A DNA stretch of 64,000 nt from the NCBI GenBank assembly GCA_037043015.1, contig CM073326.1, positions 15,384,345-15,448,344 of the forward strand, in the 5' to 3' direction. Position numbers and translations under genes: made by a program. Shown here piece by piece: positions 44,467-55,985 of the stretch. Positions within the stretch are counted from its first letter, which is position 1; every line of letters begins with the position of its first letter. The DNA comes from Bryum argenteum (taxonomy: Eukaryota > Streptophyta > Bryopsida > Bryales > Bryaceae). The notes beneath the pieces were generated by a model. The model was not told where the DNA came from, made no database searches, and saw nothing but the letters and a program-made list of their open reading frames with translations.

Positions 44467-44834
44467 CCCTTGAACGTCTAAGGAAGCGCGAGGGGTTTTT
44501 TTCCAACAAAATCTGCTCTGGAGCTCTCACTCTACTCAACTTTTCACTTATATTTTGATGTCAAAGTGGTCACCTTCTTATGATGCATATAAAAAAGCAA
44601 AATTTTACAATTCAATTCACAATTTGTATGAATGATCTTGAGGTTTTGAAAGGATTGTGGTAGGTAGGTTGGTGTTACACATAACCTTGTAGGAGGTTGC
44701 AAGCTCATCATTGATTAGTTCATTCATGATGCCCAAGTCCAAAAAGTGCACTATTCATGATGCCCAAGTCCAAAAGATGCTGTGAACCAATTTTGGGCTG
44801 CCCGTTTCAGACCCCATGAGCGTTTAAGGGTTAA
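44463..44834 (+). mobile_element. TTAA-flanked MITE, family 2 (copy 4), abutting copy 3
   Basis: Shares the TTAA at 44463-44466 with copy 3 and ends at TTAA 44831-44834. Termini are CCCTTGAACGTCTA and the complement of CCCTTAAACGCTCA. Two related elements sit head-to-tail with one common target tetranucleotide. Confidence 0.85.
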
Positions 44835-45427
44835 GTTCAACTGTTACATGTGAAAGCTCCCAAGTGAGTATCTCATATCCAATAGAATGCTGAATTTCAA
44901 TCTTATTTGGACTTGCTAGAAAGAGCTATCAAATAGATAGTGTCAAAAGTGCGTGCACTTTCAATGCATGGATCTGATCACATGGTTGGTTGGGATGTCG
45001 AAATTCTCACGAAGGAAGGATTGTGGGATCGCCAGAAAGGTGGTGCCATTGTCCTGTATAAGTAAACATCCCCTAGTACTCAACCACATCACCGTAGTCC
45101 TTGTTCTTACAAGAAGGCCATCCCTCATATTATTTGCTGGCCATAGTTTGCAGTACTGACTGACTTGGACATACTTTGGGAATTTAAAAATCTAGATTAA
45201 AAATACATATTAAAACAATTTCGGATTTCTTCAAGCTTTCAGTATTTAACCAAATGTTGCATCCAAAGTTCATTAATTTTTGCTAATTCAAGGGCTATTG
45301 AAAAGAAAAAGATTATCCAGCAATAATGCATGTCTAAGCATTGAGGCTGCACAGTACAGAATGCCACGCTGGAAACATTGAAGACTTTCAGTCGTTGAGA
45401 TATTTCTATTTACGATGCAATAGCTTA
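44835..45427. other. intergenic DNA
   Basis: Nothing supported beyond short ORFs. Confidence 0.4.
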
Positions 45428-45696
45428 TTAACCCCTAAAGGTCCTTGATACAAAATTGTTTAAATTATCAAAAAGAACCTTCTTCAACTTCAGGTGCAAA
45501 GAAACTCAATCTAAGCATTGATTAGAAGATCCAACCGTAGGATCTTGAAGTCAACTTGACCCTTATCTTGAATGTCAAATTTAAACGGTTGATATTTCCT
45601 CCAATTTTGAGATTATAATGGTAAAAGTTGGCTGAATTTTCTCCCTGCGAAAATTCCAAAAAGCGATTTCCGCTTTCTTGGACCTTTAGGGGTTAA
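45428..45696 (+). mobile_element. TTAA-flanked MITE, family 1 (intact copy)
   Basis: TTAA at 45428-45431 and 45693-45696. Termini are CCCCTAAAGGTCC and its exact inverted partner GGACCTTTAGGGG, 13 bp perfect. The 269-bp body includes GATCCAACCGTAGGATC. Best-preserved member of family 1 in the window. Confidence 0.88.
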
Positions 45697-46197
45697 TTTG
45701 ATTGTAATGAGAGGAATACCGACTTGTTGTTGGTTAATTGTTTGTTTCTAGCTGAAGGTGGCAAATTGAACAATATAATCGATATATTAATATTAATACT
45801 GATATTCCCATTTTCCTAAATCACACACAATAGGTGAGCATATTAGTACAAGACTGCCTGCTCAACTCTCACGAATGGTATCTCAGTCAGTCCAGCTGCA
45901 TTCCATTGGCCTACCCATCCTCCTCAGTCTATAATTAGAGCCTCTTTCAACAACTTAACTTATGCTCATCACTCTTGCTAACATTTCGTATTGCTTTCAA
46001 AACATCATCACTCTGTAAGTCTGTAACTCGTTCTCCACATTTTCTATGATTTCACCAACTTGCAATTTGAGTACATGGCAGTAGTGCCATCATAAGGTTG
46101 AAACTTTGGGTATGGTGTCAAGTTGTTCCATTCATGTGCATGTTTCTTTAGTAGTGATAAGAGAGTGACATGGTTGAGTGTGCAGTTGCTTACCGAC
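45697..46197. other. GDSL gene upstream region
   Basis: Presumed promoter and 5' UTR; no specific element could be supported. Confidence 0.4.
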
Positions 46198-47726
46198 ATG
46201 GAGGTGAAGTGTTTTCAAGTGGCGGTGATACTCATGATTCTGGCTTTCAAGACCTGCGAGTGCACATCGAGGCCGAGGTTCACCATTCCCGCAGCTTCCT
46301 TCGTATTCGGCGACTCTCTCGTTGATGCCGGCAACAACAACTACATCGGTTCACTAGCTCGAGCGAATTACGGTGCCAATGGCGTCGACTTTCCGGGTGG
46401 GAAAGCCACTGGAAGATTCTGCAACGGGCGTACAGTTGCCGACATCATCGGTAATTGCGATTGAAATCGTCGACTATCCCTTTTAGATGATGGGATTGAT
46501 CTTATGTCGTGGCATGGCTTATGATTGCAGATCAGCTCCTGGGGATACCGTTCGTGCCCGTGTTTCTGGATCCTACTGCGAAGGGCAAGGCCATTCTGAA
46601 AGGGGTGAACTATGCTTCAGGAGGAGCAGGCATTCTTGACTTCACTGGCTACACTTTCGTAAGCCTCGATCACAGAAAACAATCTATGAATGAGTACGTG
46701 TCGATTGTGATTAAGATTTTGTGTGTTGCAGGTGAACCGCATTCCGATGTGGGAGCAGATCAACATGTTTCGAAACAGCAGTGAGCAGATCATGCAGATG
46801 TTGGGCTCGCGAGCAGGCGAGGAGCTCATAAATAATGCCATCTTCTCGATCACCATGGGCTCCAACGATTACCTCAACAATTACCTCATTGACGGCTCTC
46901 CGTCTCCCATGCTCTTCACTCCGCAGCAGTTTCAAGACACGCTCATCAGCACCTACTGCCAGCAGCTGACGGTAATTGCATTTGAGCTTCCTTAGTAAAT
47001 GCACGGATTAGATGTCGACGTACATACGAGACAGAGAAGTGATCGTTGTGTTGCGATCTTAAGTTGTGCAGGCACTGGTGAAGCTCGGAGCTAGGAAATT
47101 CGTGTTGACGAATGTTGGACCGCTGGGGTGCATCCCGTATCGCATGACCATGCAAGCAACAGAGAAAGGTAGTTGCGTGAAAGAAGACAACGAGCTCGTG
47201 TCAGGATTTAACGCCGCTCTCAAGCGACTCGTGGACGAACTCAATGGCAAACACCCCAAAGCGAAGTTTGTCATCGCTGATTCTTTTAATGTTGTCATGC
47301 AAATTATCAAACATCCCTCCGCCTTCGGTGCGTTACAACTCCAATCATCTCATAGCTATACTCTGCATTCTTCCTCAAGCATCGAAACGGGGCATTCAAC
47401 ACTAACATGTTGATGGCAATTTCTAGTATGGTGTTGATGGCATTTTCTAGTACGATGTGAAGCATGACGGAGGCATGGGATGGTGTGCAGGATTTGCGAC
47501 AAAGGATCAAGCCTGCTGTGGGATGCCGATCGGGATGTACCATGGATTGACGCCCTGCTTTCCCGGCGTGCCGTTTTGCAAGAACCGCAAGAGCCATCTC
47601 TTCTGGGACCCGTTCCATCCCACCGATGCCGCCAATGTCATCCTGGGCCACCGCTTCTTCTCAGGATCCCTTCAGGATATCTACCCCATGAATGTCAAGC
47701 AGCTGGCGGCTCTGCAACTGCTGTAG
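46198..47726 (+). CDS. GDSL esterase/lipase, secreted
   Basis: Five exons: 46198-46450, 46531-46658, 46732-46971, 47072-47327 and 47491-47726, GT-AG throughout, 370 aa. The ATG at 46198 was chosen because it gives a signal peptide (EVKCFQVAVILMILAFKTCE). The SGNH blocks are present: FGDSLVDAGNN with catalytic Ser40, NYASGGAGI (Gly block), GSNDY (Asn block), and WDPFHPTDAAN with Asp332 and His335. NVGPLGCIP and ACCG are also diagnostic of plant GDSL lipases. These are extracellular ester hydrolases acting on cutin, acylglycerol or other esters; the substrate cannot be told from sequence. A decayed relative of its last exon lies at about 61.2 kb. Confidence 0.95.
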
Positions 47727-48719
47727 AACCGCAATACTAGCATCTGTTGTATGTAGAATCACTCTCGCTGTTGATGGTTCTTTCTATTGCTCGTCTTTTC
47801 CCGTCAATGAATATGGCTTCTCTCAAAATGGCCCCCCGCTTGATTCGTGCAGCTGCTTGGTCCATTCGTCAAGTTGACCAGCTCAAATTTCACTGACTAC
47901 AATTGTAAATGTCACCATGATCAATGAACCAACGAACAAGCCAAAATATGGAAATCTTGTGCTCAAAGGCGCTAGCTTATTCCACAACTGCATCAGAGTT
48001 GTCATTGAAATACCACATTTACCTAAATCTGAACTCAGTCAGGAATTCTAGACTGGAGCAGATTTTGAAATTTTCAATTTTGTGGAATGACCACAACACT
48101 AATTGGAAATTCATACTAAAAGGAGTGAGTATCCCCGGAGGTCCCTAATTTACATTGTAATGTTCACATTGTAACTTGTTCACAGGGGAGACCCCATGTC
48201 CTACTGTTCTACCGCTTCCAGTTCAGAAGTAGTTAAATGTGTCGTTGTACCCCTAACCTGCCGATTCTCTTTGCAGCTTCGCGGCACCTTCGTGGTTTCA
48301 GTTTACCCAGTACCTTTCAGAGTACTACTGCTGCAATGTGTGATGGGACTTCCCGTATGCTCGATCCATGTGGCACTTTTAATCGTCTGCGCTATCCTGT
48401 GATGAGGATGTCGCCCCGTCTCCGCCTCCCGTCTGGTCCTTGGGGTCTGGCTTGGGCTTGGGTGAGGTGGGTCTAGGTATAATTGGGTTGTGATAATCAT
48501 GAGACGTTTCCCTGTCCATGATATGGTGGGGAGAGCACCTCGCTCGGGTATATGCGTAGTGCGTCTGTATGCAGTTCCACAATTTTTTAGTTTAAGTTCC
48601 GAGTTTTGCGAACTTGTTCAGCTAGTGCCACGAAAAGGGATTACCGACGCTCCTCTACATACATTCTGCAGACAGTAACAAGACCACTAACTCATCCAGA
48701 TTTCGGCAGATTGTAGAAA
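47727..48719. other. intergenic DNA downstream of the GDSL gene
   Basis: No supported gene; overlapping ORFs at 48.2-48.6 kb on both strands look like shadows. Confidence 0.4.
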
Positions 48720-49010
48720 TGGACGAACCTGATGTGGGGAGTGGAGTCAAATCGTGATTGCCTGGATTGCTAGGAGTATCGGAGCTGCGGACGATTACAC
48801 ACGAATTCCAAAAGTTGGTGAGACTGCCTGCCAGCCAACTACTTAATATGGAAAGAGCAGGTTATGGCTGAAATCCTTGGAGTTCTTCCAAGCTAGTCTG
48901 CAAACATATTACTGCGACTCACAAGCACAGTATCTATATTCATTCATCGCCGAAAGGTTGCTATCGATCGATAAAATGGACGGGGAGCACGGAAGCTCCT
49001 ATGTCGGACG
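48720..49010 (+). repeat. decayed duplicate of the DUF247 3' flanking block (copy 1)
   Basis: Starts GACGAACCTGATGTGGGGAG. It aligns with 53068-53290 and 55787-55985 over ~220 bp, with shared segments such as AGCAGGTTATGGC and CTAGTCTGCAAACAT. It suggests that a DUF247 unit once stood here. Confidence 0.6.
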
Positions 49011-49188
49011 CTTCGTAGAAGTAGGTAATCCCTTCCGTGCCTTCAGGAATTGACTCCAGCTTTCTCGGTTATCGTATGGTCCCTCAAAATGGGAACCGAC
49101 TCCCCCAAGAAATTTTCTACCAATCTTGGGAAGAGTATTCCATGAGAGAAGTTGGAGGACATCTGGTTAGGAGCCTCATCTTCCCAAA

Positions 49189-49260
49189 AAAATCTCCCCG
49201 GGTCCCTTCCCAACAAAATCTCCCCGGGTCCCTTCCCAACAAATCTCCCCGTGTCCCATG
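49189..49260. repeat. short tandem repeat (AATCTCCCCGGGTCCC)
   Basis: About three units of AAAATCTCCCCGGGTCCCTT, the last degenerate, within otherwise non-coding sequence. Confidence 0.75.
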
Positions 49261-49499
49261 CGAGCTTCTCTATCCTTCCACAAAACAAGTGAGTGATGTT
49301 TTTCTTGGGCCCTCTCCTAAGAATGGCTGCTCTCACTTGAGCCAGATGCCTAAAAATGGTACCATCTTCCTCTAGAACATTGTTTAAGTGATATGGAGTT
49401 CCTGAGAGTGTCAGTGAGGGTATATAGTCTTAGGAATTTCTATATGCCCAACATCAATATGAAGAGGCGAGAAAGTAATGCTAGAAAAATTACTAGCAG

Positions 49500-50420
49500 A
49501 AGTGGGCAGCAGAAACACACAATATTGTGGGAAAGAAATGGAATGACATACTACCTAGAGGGCTAGAGATTACAAACTCAAGTGGCCCAACACGTGGGAC
49601 AAGCAAGGATTGGATAAGAAGCACAACCCATTTGGATTATTTGGCATGGAGTAGTGGCAATTAATGCTTGGCGTGGTAAAGTCCAACCCAAACTAGATCA
49701 ATAATGTGTAGTCCGCAATGAATCGAAGATAAGACTTCAAGAGAAAATTTTGCATAGGTTTTGGGAGGGCTCTTGAGTTGTCTTGAGTTGTCATTGCTTG
49801 GAAATGGTGTACTAAATTGCTATCCAAGCTAACCTCTTAGAAGAAAAAAAGAACGAGAAGACAAAGGAAAGAAAGAGTGCCCATCCTCAAATGGAAGCGA
49901 CGCATTTTTGCTCATAATTAGGATGCTGAGACGTTTCAAACAAGCTTGCTAGCAGATCATGAGTTTTTCTTAGAGGTGTAGTACTTTAGAACCTTTGGGA
50001 TGAGAGAAATGACATTACCTTCAACGTTAATGAATGAACTAAGGAGAAACTAGAACTTTTTCTTTGAATGAGGTTTTTGATTATTTTGAAACTAGTTAGG
50101 TACAGGACTCAAAAGTCACATATTAGAGAGCCCAATTAGAGTAAAGAAAGTATTGAGCAGTTTTAGAAAAATTGGTGTATCAATAGAGTCCTAGCTACTT
50201 GGAAGGGAAGTTACCCCCAATGGTGCCTTGTGGCTCCGTGAGTAGGTAGGTTGTAGATTACAACTTTGACAGACCTTGTTTCCTCCTTTAAAGCCTGGCA
50301 CCTAGTCCGGCTACGCCAGACATGACCTAGTCCAGCTTCGCCAGGAAGCTCTTGTACTACTCGTTTCTATAATAAAAGTCCTCTTTTTTTCTGAAAAATA
50401 AAATAAAATAAATAATCCAC
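49500..50420 (+). mobile_element. degenerate LINE (non-LTR retrotransposon) 3' fragment
   Basis: Conceptual translation around 49635-49770 gives GVVAINAWRGKVQPK, then CVV..NES and ILHRFWE, interrupted by stops. This resembles the zinc-binding segment near the C-terminus of plant LINE reverse transcriptases. The 3' end at about 50390-50420 is a simple A-rich (AAATA)n tail, as LINEs leave. No full reverse transcriptase is present. Confidence 0.4.
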
Positions 50421-50499
50421 TCCCCCCGACCTTTCTCATTTTTGAAACAACCAATGTATTAGTCAATTGTAATAGAGGCAATACATGCTGTACCAAGGT

Positions 50500-51201
50500 A
50501 GACTCCCCCAGACCTTTGTTACTGTTGAAAGCACTAGTTGAAGAGCACAGTATCCTCGACACTCGTGTTCTCATCACCAGGATCGGTAAGGCCCTTCTTG
50601 GAGTGGCTGTTGCCCGGATTGTAACGATCGAGAAAACTTGCCGACAAAATTACTGGTGGGCCGTCAGAGTCTTGGACGGTGCAGACAATGATTGCACTGT
50701 ACCCAAAGTTTTGAGCGGTAGAATTGTAGTGTTGGGATCTAACTTAACTTGGTTCGATCTTCTCTCGTAGAAGAATGCTACTTCAGCCGAAGCAATTGTA
50801 AGTTCGGAGGCGATCATCCAGTCGAGACAAGTTCTTCGGCTTCGATAATCTCTTCAAATCGTAGTTTCAGAGGCGACCATCCATTTGTGTCAAGTTCGAC
50901 ATTCCGTATTATACTGCATTTCAGGTAATTCCACACCTTCGCCTTGCTTTCGAGAAGCTAGGACTCCGAAGCTGTAGGTGAGCTCTAAATCAACTCGAGG
51001 GCGTTGGTGCCTTCGAGAACTCATTCTGTCGAGCAATGAAATGTTAGTTTGACCAGATCACCTTCGTCCAACCTCACGTATTGACCCCTCCCTCGCTTGC
51101 AGACGACAAATTTCTGGTTCCTTTTATTTTTTATGGATCGCCGTGACCAGGATTTGACTCCATAGCCATTTGATCCAGACTACTGGCGTGCTACATATGA
51201 T
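50500..51201 (+). promoter_or_regulatory. leader/5' UTR region of DUF247 gene 1
   Basis: The segment around 50590-50650 (GTGGCTGTTGCCCGG, ACGATCGAGAAAACTT) matches 56875-56920 upstream of DUF247 gene 2. A conserved pyrimidine-CAG acceptor (GCTTGCAG at 51096-51103) precedes ~100 bp of homologous sequence before the ATG, as it does at the other two genes. I infer a non-coding first exon and a leader intron. Confidence 0.5.
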
Positions 51202-52782
51202 ATGGCGGACCAATGGATGATAGACTTCCAACCAACTGGACCTCAATTCGTTCCGAATGCCCGAGAATTTACGATTTTCAAGGTACCGACACACCTGCTG
51301 AAAAGTCCGTCACCTGATGATGACTACTTTGAGGTCCGTGTGTTGCAACTTGGGCTCCACAATCGCACACCCACACCAGATACACGAGAGAAGGTGAAAG
51401 TCCAGAACCTCAAACTCCAGATTGCGTCTGTGCTTCATCACAAGCTTGTGAGCAGCAACCCACCCAATATTAGATCCTGGGATGAGTTTGCCAAAGTGGT
51501 CGTGGCTGATGTAAACCTTGCCAGACGTCAATATGAAGATCCAGTGCCGATGTCGGATGCTGGAGTGCAGAATCATTTGGCGCTAGATGCCCTGTTTATC
51601 GTGTTCTACTTTCAGTATTTTAATGGTTCGCTAAACATCAAAGAATTTGAAACTCTAGCTGAGCAGAATGCCGCTACTTTAAAGTCAATTGGCCCGTCGG
51701 ATTTTTTGTTGGTTGAAAATCAGGTGCCCATGTACATGCTAAAGCATGTGGTTCGAGAGTTGTGCCGAGTCGATGATGAACGCACCCCAAAGCTGAGTGA
51801 ACCTGCAAGTTCACTTGAGTGGCTTGTGGAGGAAGAGTTGAACGAAATATTGCATCTGGCCGTTTGGAATCTTTTACCACTTTCAGGCCCCACGGTTGTC
51901 AGCCCAAGAACACATGTGGCTGCTAAGACAAAGATTGCTCCTCGGCTAAGGGGGTACGTATTTGAAGTTGGAGCATGTTTGATGCAGTGGATGAATGGCA
52001 AAACAGAGCTTCCTGAAAACAAGCTTACCAAGTACTTGGAGCTTTATTATCCATCACACGAACCTTGTGCTTTAGAGAATTGCAAGCATCTACTGCATTG
52101 TGTATACAGAGTTGTTTGTGGCCACATACAACCTCCATATACATGGGACAAGAAGCAGTTGGTGAATCCGTTCCTAGAAAGCATACCAAGTGCTGTGCAT
52201 TTGGAGAAATTGGGTATAAAGGCAGCGTACTCAACGCAATGCACTGGAAATAGCGTAGAACTCACACACGGATTGCGAACGTGGCTATTTTGTGCTCATT
52301 TTAAGCTTCCAAAAGTGGACATCGGTGATTACACAGCACGATTCTTCCGCAACTTGGCCATATACGAGCAGTTGATGGGGCAAGATTCAAACCAATATAA
52401 TAGCGACTTACGATGTTTTCTTGTGTGCATGCATGACCTCTGCAAACAGAAGGGAGATTTGGAGCTTCTGAGAAAGCGGGGGCTGATAAATGTCCATGTT
52501 AGGATTGATGATGCGGTGAGCATGTGGGATAAGATCTTGAGAGGAATTGAAGGGCCCATTCCTTCTGATGCTTGGTTGAAGTGCTATGACAACGTTCACA
52601 AGCATTGTCGCTCGGGGTGGAAACGATGGAGGCGGCAACATTGTGGGATGTTCTTCAACAAACCATGGAAGGGATTGAGTATTGCAGCTGCCATTGTTCT
52701 CCTTCTTATGACTGCATTCCAAACATGGTTCACTGTGGTTAATTCTACTAGTAGCAAGGAGAAATGGCCTTCACGTCATTGA
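51202..52782 (+). CDS. DUF247 (UPF0481-like) protein, gene 1
   Basis: An intronless 526-aa ORF starting MADQWMIDFQPTGP. Family landmarks: FTIFKVPTHLL near residue 25 (cf. the I..VP..L start of DUF247), a LALDALFIVFYFQYF helix (~130-145), FLLVENQVPMYML (~170-185, the family's LLLENQ.P signature), LENCKHLLHCVYRVVCG, DYTARFFRNLAIYEQLMG, and one C-terminal transmembrane helix (~491-512) with a short basic tail. DUF247 proteins are plant-specific membrane proteins; members at the grass S and Z loci act in self-incompatibility, otherwise the function is unknown. Its closest relatives here are genes at 58.0 and 62.1 kb; gene 3 shares the RTHVA.KTKIAPRLRGYVFEVGA stretch, in two runs, with gene 1. Gene 1 and gene 3 are therefore the nearer pair in that region. 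Confidence 0.9.
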   Translation: MADQWMIDFQPTGPQFVPNAREFTIFKVPTHLLKSPSPDDDYFEVRVLQLGLHNRTPTPDTREKVKVQNLKLQIASVLHHKLVSSNPPNIRSWDEFAKVVVADVNLARRQYEDPVPMSDAGVQNHLALDALFIVFYFQYFNGSLNIKEFETLAEQNAATLKSIGPSDFLLVENQVPMYMLKHVVRELCRVDDERTPKLSEPASSLEWLVEEELNEILHLAVWNLLPLSGPTVVSPRTHVAAKTKIAPRLRGYVFEVGACLMQWMNGKTELPENKLTKYLELYYPSHEPCALENCKHLLHCVYRVVCGHIQPPYTWDKKQLVNPFLESIPSAVHLEKLGIKAAYSTQCTGNSVELTHGLRTWLFCAHFKLPKVDIGDYTARFFRNLAIYEQLMGQDSNQYNSDLRCFLVCMHDLCKQKGDLELLRKRGLINVHVRIDDAVSMWDKILRGIEGPIPSDAWLKCYDNVHKHCRSGWKRWRRQHCGMFFNKPWKGLSIAAAIVLLLMTAFQTWFTVVNSTSSKEKWPSRH

Positions 52783-53067
52783 GATTGCGACATTGAAATA
52801 GTGCTTCTAGCGGTATTGTACCACTGCGGTATAAGAATCAAGATGCGTTTCGCTGCATTTTGAAGAAGCTGGCCGTTACGTACTTGGCATGTAAAGTAAG
52901 ATTGGCCCATGCTGCGATGGCAAGAACACTTCAAAGGAATGAGTTAATAGTGTACGTCTAGCCGATTGGTGTCAGCACTATGTTTGAGTTTGCTGGCGCC
53001 ATATATTATTGGTGATTTCTAGTTAATATAGCAGTTTCTGAACTGGAAAAGAGATTAATGAAAAAGT

Positions 53068-53355
53068 TTGGATGAGCCTGACGTGCGGAGTGGAGGTTAT
53101 TTATGGTTCAATAGAGTTGCTAGGAGGTTCGAAGCTGCCAAAACGTGGCCAGACGAAACACGGAAGTTGTGGAGGTTGCCATTCTCCCTTGAAGCGCTGA
53201 AGATGGAAGCAGCTGGTTATGGCAAATCTCCTTCGAGTTCGTCAAGCAGTCTGGAAACACGTCGAACGAAACTCACAAGTATCTGCACTGGAACAATTAT
53301 AGCGATAGGGTTTCTGTCGTGTAATGACTTGGTAGGCGAGCCTGGAAGCTTCTAG
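53068..53355 (+). repeat. DUF247 3' flanking block (copy 2)
   Basis: Aligns with 48720-49010 and 55787-55985. Its 95-codon open frame (GTTGCTAGGAGGTTCGAAG region) is not shared intact by the other copies, so it is treated as duplicated flank, not a gene. Confidence 0.55.
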
Positions 53356-53730
53356 ATCAAATAATTTAAAAGCTAAATTCTTCGATGCCTGCTGTCATTC
53401 CACGAAGCAACTCTGGACAGCCTTCTGGGTCATCACATTGTATTTATACATTTGATTGTTTCAAACGAACATATGGTAAATAATCTTGATGTTACTGTCT
53501 CGAGTCAGGTGCATAATCGAAGACCTCTGGTCTAATCAGCAGCTTGGCGGCCGGTGATCTCCTCCATGACTTGTAATCCCGGCCTTAAGGGGTTAACAGA
53601 CCTCTGCATCTTTTGAGTACAGATAGAATGATATGATAAAGTTTGATATCATGAGTAAATTATGATTTATTTATTTTTTTTTTTTTAAGATTTTGATAAC
53701 ACCTCGTCACACGTACCTTGTGTCTCACTT
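53356..53730. other. intergenic DNA
   Basis: Nothing supported except TTAAGGGGTTAA at about 53584-53595, a possible excision or deletion footprint of a TTAA-type element. Confidence 0.4.
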
Positions 53731-54476
53731 TTAACCCTAGAACGTCGGAGCCCATAACCGTGGCCTGAACTTTGATATGTCTTACTCTGAATCCTCCATT
53801 TCGCCACTTTACCTGAAAGTAAAATATTTTATTTTATTTTTCGTAGATGTGATCACATGCTTTTCATATGCTGTAAAAATTTCAGATTTTTTTGGGAAGA
53901 TTTGAAATTCAAGTGAATTTTCAAAGAAAAACCAAAAATAATTCATATCAAATACAAATCACTTTCAAAAAATCTGAAATTTTTGGAATAAGGGGACATT
54001 GTAGTGAAGAATAGCATGGTGTAATCCATGGTTTCGTGTCATGCTATATTTGAAAATTGAGAAAGAGACCCTATAGGCATGTAAACTTAAGGTGTCAGTA
54101 AATCACTAGATATTAGGAATTTCTTGAAATTCTAACTTGGAGTAGAAACAAGACTTGGTAAGATTCATTTTATGAATTGAGCTTGAACTCAAAAGAGATC
54201 ATTTAGTTGCCTAAATTTGAGACTTAATAAAAGTAGGAAAAAGTTGCAGAAATGCACTGTGTGGTGACTTGTTTTTAACCATTCTTTCAACTTTCATACC
54301 ACATGTGATCTTAGGAAATACCTTAAATGACCTCAAATGAATTCCATGATATGCTATTATCATTCATAAATCCAATTACAAAAATCATGAATGAAATTCA
54401 TCCCGCAATAATAGGTTACAGTGAAAATGTTCTGTTCATCGGACATAAAATGGCCGCTCCGACGTTCCAGGGTTAA
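53731..54476. mobile_element. piggyBac-like MITE, family 3 (746 bp)
   Basis: TTAA at 53731-53734 and 54473-54476. The left terminus is CCCTAGAACGTCGGAGC and the right terminus is the complement of CCCTGGAACGTCGGAGC: 17-bp inverted repeats with one mismatch. TTAA duplication with CCCTAG-starting TIRs is the signature of piggyBac transposons (established). The interior is AT-rich, with no transposase or significant ORF. Confidence 0.82.
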
Positions 54477-55169
54477 GATTTAAGTACGCTAAGTACAACT
54501 GAAGATGAAAGTTGGTACCCAAACAAGGGAGAGTACTCAAAAATGGAGTAGTGGAGCTATAGGAATCTCGACCCAGAGTTACATAATAGCTTCACACTTC
54601 AACAATATTATCTACTCATTTTAGACATTATAGGGTGTTAAAATCAGGACATCATTTTAGGAGCACATGTAAGTTCACTTTCAAGAATTTATAACAAATT
54701 GTAAAAGAATCCAAAAATCATGAATCCACTTTGACTATCTTTCCACTTACTTTCCACATGCAAGAATATTGCTTGCACTGTTTACATCACTACACATTTC
54801 CTAATCTGAGTCATTGTTGAGCACTCTCCCTTTGGAGCCAGACAACATATTTTGTAAGTTTATATATGCCACTTTACCTCTCCTAATACGTGACACAATC
54901 GCTCTATTCAATACACTACATGTCAAACTTATATATGAACTGTCACCGTTATGCAACAAAGAACTGCCACACTTTCCGAAACTCAAGATATATTAGATCA
55001 AGCAGGTTTACAACCAAGCAATGCCGTTGGAACAACCCTGAATGTGAAAATCATGTGGGCAGAGGTGCTAGGTTGCAGGACGTCTGAAGTCATCATTCAA
55101 GAGCCGATCGAAATGCATAATCGTTATTGATGTAAACCCTAACCTGCGATATATTGATACTTAACAAAC
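54477..55169. other. intergenic DNA
   Basis: No supported gene. Confidence 0.4.
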
Positions 55170-55648
55170 TTACCAAAATTTATTTCGGCGAGGCTGCGGC
55201 ACCTCAACAGTAGTGATTTCGGTACTACCGTCTGAGTAGTACTGCTGCACCGTCCTGTACAATTTCCCGTCTTCTCCCTTCTGTGGTTCACTTACAATTG
55301 GTGCTCCAATTGGGACTGGCACCGGCGGTGATGGTGGCGGTGATGATGGCGGCTCCTTCCTGCCTGAGCCTCCTTTTGGTCCTCGAATAGGCCGATCAGA
55401 CGCCGATGGACCTGGCGGTAATTTGATAGTCACTTGTCTCCGGCCTCCCTCGTCTCCCCTGGGTAAGCATCTGATTGATGATCCGCCCCACCCCCTCGCC
55501 CCGTGCTCCTTTCCGAAGTGGGAAGAGCAATTCCAAGAGATGAGTTGATCGGATCTGGCAAAGTCACGGTTTTCCGGGTTTCAGTTCCAGGTTTAAAAAT
55601 CTGCTTGCGAACATCAGCCTCACAGCAAGGAACTCCACAACTAAGCAA
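55170..55648 (-). CDS. possible small unrecognised protein or exon, Pro-rich
   Basis: A minus-strand frame through about 55470-55170 encodes VTIKLPPGPSASDRPIRGP, a Pro-rich stretch (KEPPSSPPPSPPVPVPIGAP) and YYSDGSTEITTVEVPQPRR, ending with TAA at 55170-55172. A second frame at 55648-55430 encodes a Cys-containing start. The TAA overlaps a good splice donor (TTTTG/GTAAGT), so the real structure may be spliced and extend further. I do not recognise a family. The protein-like composition is the only support. Confidence 0.25.
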
Positions 55649-55786
55649 AATAATGGTTGCGAACAGAAATGGTGCTCATGGTTACTTCTTAAGCAGAAGA
55701 CGAACCAACTGATCCGAAACTCAGCAGATCAAGTAGAATATTAAAGCGCGACTCTGAACTGAAGAACAGATTTAAAAAAGTTGATG

Positions 55787-55985
55787 AATGAACCTGAGGT
55801 GCAAAGTGCTCATTCTGGTTGTTGGAGTATCGAAGCTTCTAAACGTTGAAAGTCGAACTACGGAAGTTGCTGAGATTGACAGTCTCCCTACAAGCGCTGA
55901 AGGATGGGATCGAGCAGGTTAAGGACCACTTCCTCGGAGTTCGTTCGAGCTAGTCTGCAAACATGTCAACTCATCGCAAGAGGGT
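55787..55985 (+). repeat. DUF247 3' flanking block (copy 3)
   Basis: ATGAACCTGAGGTGCAAAG onward aligns with 48720-49010 and 53068-53290 (GAAGTTG.GGAGATTG, AGTCTCCCT, AAGCGCTGAAGATGG-like segments). It is not preceded by an intact DUF247 gene within 2 kb, so it marks a lost or displaced unit. Confidence 0.55.

Noticed and set aside
50516..50770. 84-codon ORF upstream of DUF247 gene 1 and 115-codon ORF at 56851-57198
   Set aside because: The two regions are homologous as DNA but the reading frames are not conserved, so they are treated as leader sequence.
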